DNA from: HyVt-560 sp964577195
GTDB lineage: Bacteria > Pseudomonadota > Gammaproteobacteria > UWMA-0217
Assembly: GCA_964577195.1 (NCBI GenBank)
Contig: CAZNYF010000148.1
Location: 1 to 7,204, forward strand
DNA: 7,204 nucleotides
Direction: 5' to 3'
Position 1 is the first letter of the stretch, and every line of letters begins with the position of its first letter. A program made the translations under genes and the position numbers. The notes beneath the pieces were generated by a model. It was not told the DNA's origin. It worked only from the letters and a program-made list of their open reading frames with translations, and made no database searches. Positions 4,786 to 7,204 of the stretch are shown here, piece after piece.

Positions 4786-7035
4786 ATGATTGATACGGTT
4801 TCAATCGGTGGTTTACAGGTCTCCCGGCCACTACACGATTTAGTGGCTAACGAGATTCTCCCAGCACTGGAAACCCTTGAGCCAGAATCACTCTGGGCAA
4901 ACTTTAACGCCATCATTGTCGAGATGGCAACTGAAAATAGGTCCCTGCTCAAACATCGCGACGATCTACAACAACAAATTGATACCTGGCATTCTAATCA
5001 TCGCGATAAGAAATTTAACGCTCAGAAATACCGGCAGCTCCTTATCGACATTGGTTACTTGCTCCCTGAACCCGATAGTTTTGAAATCGAAACCAGCAAT
5101 GTAGACGATGAAATAAAATTATTGGCAGGACCACAACTGGTAGTACCCATCAACAATGCCCGATATGCGCTCAATGCTGCGAATGCACGCTGGGGGAGTT
5201 TATATGATGCCTTTTACGGCACCGATGTTATTCCTGGGGAAAAACATAATAAAACTCAGACAGTCGTAGGATTCGATATCAAACGGGGGAAAAAAGTCAT
5301 TGCACTGGCGCTGGATTTTCTGGATAAAACCATTCCCTTGGGGAATGCTTCTTATCGAGACATAAGCCGATTCTCCTTGCTCGATTCAACCGAAGATCAT
5401 CTTGTAGAAAACGTGGCTGAAAACGCTCTGCATTTCGAAGTGCAACTAAACAATGGAACTTACACCAGCCTGACAGATGCTACTCAATTTGTTGGCTATC
5501 GTAATGAAGATGACACACTCAGCCTGTTATTCGTCAATCACGGCTTGCACATTGAATTACAAATCAACCCTAGGCACTCTATTGGAAAGCTACATAGCTC
5601 CGGCATAAAAGACATTATTCTTGAATCAGCTCTCACGACAATTCTTGATTTTGAAGATTCTATCACTGCGGTAGATGCGGAAGATAAAACCCTTGCCTAT
5701 CGGCATTTATTAGGATTGATGCGAGGTGATTTAGAAGCCCATTTTTTTAAACAGGGAAAAGAAATCAAGCGACACCTAAATTCAGACAGGCAATATATTA
5801 GCAGCCAGCGCCGACCAATCACTCAACCAGGCAAAAGCCTGATGCTGGTGAGAAACGTCGGATTATTAATGACAACTGATGCCGTGTTAACAGCAACCGG
5901 CGAAGAAATTCCCGAAGGCATTCTTGATACTTTCATAACCGCTCTGATTGGACTTTATGATCTAAAAAAACCAGGCCGTTATCAGAATAGTCGTTGCAAT
6001 AGTATTTACATCGTAAAACCCAAGCTACATGGCCCGGAAGAAGTGGCTTTTTGCTGCAAATTATTTTCTCGTGTTGAGGATGCATTATCGTTACCCCGCA
6101 ATACGCTCAAGCTGGGCATTATGGATGAGGAGCGACGGACAACGGTGAATCTAAAAGCCTGTATAGCCATAGCAAAACAACGGATTATTTTTATTAATAC
6201 CGGGTTTCTCGACCGAACCGGAGATGAGATTCATACCAGCATGCAGGCTGGTGCATTCCTGCCTAAAGCAGAGATTAAAAAACAACCGTGGATAAATGCT
6301 TACGAAGACTGGAATGTTGATATTGGGCTAATCTGCGGGTTTCAAGGAAATGCTCAAATCGGGAAAGGCATGTGGGCAATGCCTGATTTAATGAAGCAAA
6401 TGCTGGATGAAAAAATCATTCATCCAAAATCTGGCGCTAACTGTGCCTGGGTACCTTCACCCACCGCAGCAACACTCCATGCAATGCACTATCACCAAGT
6501 CAATGTGATACAGCAACAGCAGAAAATTAAATCTCGACCCCGTGCCAGCCTCGATGACATTTTAACCATTCCGCTACTCGGTAAAAAAACGTTAACCCCT
6601 GAAGAAATTCAACAAGAACTCGATAATAATGCACAAGGCATTTTGGGCTATGTCGTTCGTTGGATCGACCAGGGTATCGGTTGTTCAACAGTACCGGACA
6701 TTCATCAGCTCGGCTTGATGGAAGATCGCGCCACACTGCGGATTTCAAGCCAACATATTGCTAATTGGTTGCTGCATAAAATTTGCAGCGAGGAGCAAGT
6801 TATCACTACTTTTAAACGCATGGCTAACATCGTTGATGAGCAAAATAAAGATGACCGACAGTATTTAAACCTGTCCCCTGACTTCACAGGTATCGCCTTT
6901 CAGGCAGCACTGGATTTAGTCTTCAAAGGCCGTATCCAACCCAACGGCTATACAGAACCTTTGCTTCATACTTACCGCAGAAAATTCAAACATTCACAAT
7001 CAATTGCTCAACAACCCGGAGCTTCACATGAATAG
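4786..7035 (+). CDS. glcB: Malate synthase G
   Basis: This cytosolic enzyme condenses glyoxylate with acetyl-CoA to malate, the second step of the glyoxylate shunt. The 749 residues align end to end with E. coli GlcB (723). Catalytic residues are kept: R356 (E. coli R338), Mg ligands E448 (E427) in IMDEERRT and D476 (D455) in GFLDRTGDE, catalytic base D647 (D631) in LMEDRAT, and C633 (C617). Other hallmarks are AGPQLVVPINNARYALNAAN (114-133), TTILDFEDSITAVDAEDK (284-301), AQIGKGMWAMPDLM (523-536), ANCAWVPSPTAATLHA (551-566), RISSQHIANWL (652-662) and QPNGYTEPLLH (718-728). The extra length comes mainly from an insertion of about 14 residues near 201-214 and a tail about 11 residues longer. 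RNVGH, following the catalytic Arg, reads RNVGL (L360). It is the first gene with aceA, so it likely serves acetate or fatty-acid growth rather than glycolate use, where glcB sits in E. coli. Confidence 0.97.
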   Translation: MIDTVSIGGLQVSRPLHDLVANEILPALETLEPESLWANFNAIIVEMATENRSLLKHRDDLQQQIDTWHSNHRDKKFNAQKYRQLLIDIGYLLPEPDSFEIETSNVDDEIKLLAGPQLVVPINNARYALNAANARWGSLYDAFYGTDVIPGEKHNKTQTVVGFDIKRGKKVIALALDFLDKTIPLGNASYRDISRFSLLDSTEDHLVENVAENALHFEVQLNNGTYTSLTDATQFVGYRNEDDTLSLLFVNHGLHIELQINPRHSIGKLHSSGIKDIILESALTTILDFEDSITAVDAEDKTLAYRHLLGLMRGDLEAHFFKQGKEIKRHLNSDRQYISSQRRPITQPGKSLMLVRNVGLLMTTDAVLTATGEEIPEGILDTFITALIGLYDLKKPGRYQNSRCNSIYIVKPKLHGPEEVAFCCKLFSRVEDALSLPRNTLKLGIMDEERRTTVNLKACIAIAKQRIIFINTGFLDRTGDEIHTSMQAGAFLPKAEIKKQPWINAYEDWNVDIGLICGFQGNAQIGKGMWAMPDLMKQMLDEKIIHPKSGANCAWVPSPTAATLHAMHYHQVNVIQQQQKIKSRPRASLDDILTIPLLGKKTLTPEEIQQELDNNAQGILGYVVRWIDQGIGCSTVPDIHQLGLMEDRATLRISSQHIANWLLHKICSEEQVITTFKRMANIVDEQNKDDRQYLNLSPDFTGIAFQAALDLVFKGRIQPNGYTEPLLHTYRRKFKHSQSIAQQPGASHE
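7018..7021 (+). promoter_or_regulatory. Ribosome binding site of aceA inside glcB
   Basis: GGAG lies 6 bases before ATG 7028, within the last codons of glcB. It shows that aceA has its own initiation signal in addition to any coupling through the 8-base overlap ATGAATAG (7028-7035). The pyc start in this window lacks such a site. Confidence 0.65.
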
Positions 7036-7204
7036 AATTGATCAGATTAAATCTCTACAAAATGACTGGGAGAATAATCCCCGCTGGGAAAATGTTAAGC
7101 GAAATTATCAGGCAGAAGATGTGGTTAGACTTCGAGGCTCTATTCAACCGGAATATACCTATGCCCGCCGAGGTGCAGAAAAACTCTGGAATTTAATTAA
7201 TGGC
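7028..7204 (+). CDS. aceA: Isocitrate lyase, N-terminal part (cut by window end)
   Basis: Isocitrate lyase splits isocitrate to succinate and glyoxylate, the first step of the glyoxylate shunt; its glyoxylate is the substrate of GlcB encoded just upstream. The 59 visible residues match the family's N-terminus: an IDQIKSLQNDWENNPRW helix (4-20), then NYQAEDVVRLRGSI (26-39) and a YARRGAEKLW segment (45-54). E. coli AceA has the equivalent QQIEELQKEW and YSAEDVVKLRGSV. The active-site loop (KKCGH) lies beyond the window, and a full proteobacterial enzyme is about 430 residues or longer. The ATG overlaps the glcB stop TAG (7033-7035) by 8 bases, so the two are cotranscribed. Nothing in the visible part looks damaged. 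Confidence 0.95.
   Translation, partial: MNRIDQIKSLQNDWENNPRWENVKRNYQAEDVVRLRGSIQPEYTYARRGAEKLWNLING

Noticed and set aside
4877..5104. 75-codon plus-strand open frame
   Set aside because: It is an out-of-frame reading of the conserved glcB N-terminal region.
6527..6887. Two minus-strand open frames (6527-6748 and 6705-6887)
   Set aside because: They are antisense to the strongly conserved C-terminal part of glcB.
1..7204. Search for CRISPR repeats, tRNA or rRNA genes, insertion-sequence ends, riboswitches and defence genes
   Set aside because: No regularly spaced repeats, conserved RNA segments, transposase reading frames or defence-type domains were seen by eye. The coding space is filled by four core metabolic genes.

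Overview
The window looks like chromosomal DNA from a gammaproteobacterium of moderate, slightly AT-leaning base composition. The genus cannot be named from the sequence. The clues are the close match of the malate synthase G and of the PEP synthase regulatory protein to their Escherichia coli counterparts, and the start of an isocitrate lyase of the usual proteobacterial type.

Layout from left to right. Bases 1-271 hold no full-size gene. A possible C-terminal tail of a PIN-type toxin ends at base 43, a small hairpin follows, and a 43-codon plus-strand ORF (169-300) resembles the acidic N-terminus of a small antitoxin. That ORF runs antisense into the 3' end of the next gene. Bases 272-3727 (minus) encode a complete single-chain pyruvate carboxylase (pyc). 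Bases 3720-4565 (minus) encode the bifunctional kinase/pyrophosphorylase PpsR (PSRP), which controls PEP synthase. Its stop overlaps the pyc start by 8 bases, so the two form a ppsR-pyc operon. Bases 4566-4785 are a 220-base divergent regulatory region with a good extended -10 promoter for ppsR-pyc and two inverted repeats. Bases 4786-7035 (plus) encode malate synthase G (glcB). Its stop overlaps the start of isocitrate lyase (aceA, 7028 onward) by 8 bases, and aceA is cut by the window end.

The genes form one metabolic theme: the PEP-pyruvate-oxaloacetate node and the glyoxylate shunt. AceA and GlcB turn isocitrate and acetyl-CoA into succinate and malate. Pyc makes oxaloacetate from pyruvate and keeps the residues linked to acetyl-CoA activation. 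PpsR switches the pyruvate-to-PEP enzyme on or off. Growth on acetate, fatty acids or other C2/C3 substrates needs these steps balanced, so the back-to-back arrangement suggests shared control through the 220-base region. That is inference.

I found no defence system, CRISPR array, RNA gene or insertion sequence. The genes are well-known families. The less ordinary parts are the ppsR-pyc coupling, the divergent pairing with glcB-aceA, the palindromes between them, a His-to-Leu change next to the malate synthase catalytic arginine, and the toxin-antitoxin debris at the left edge.
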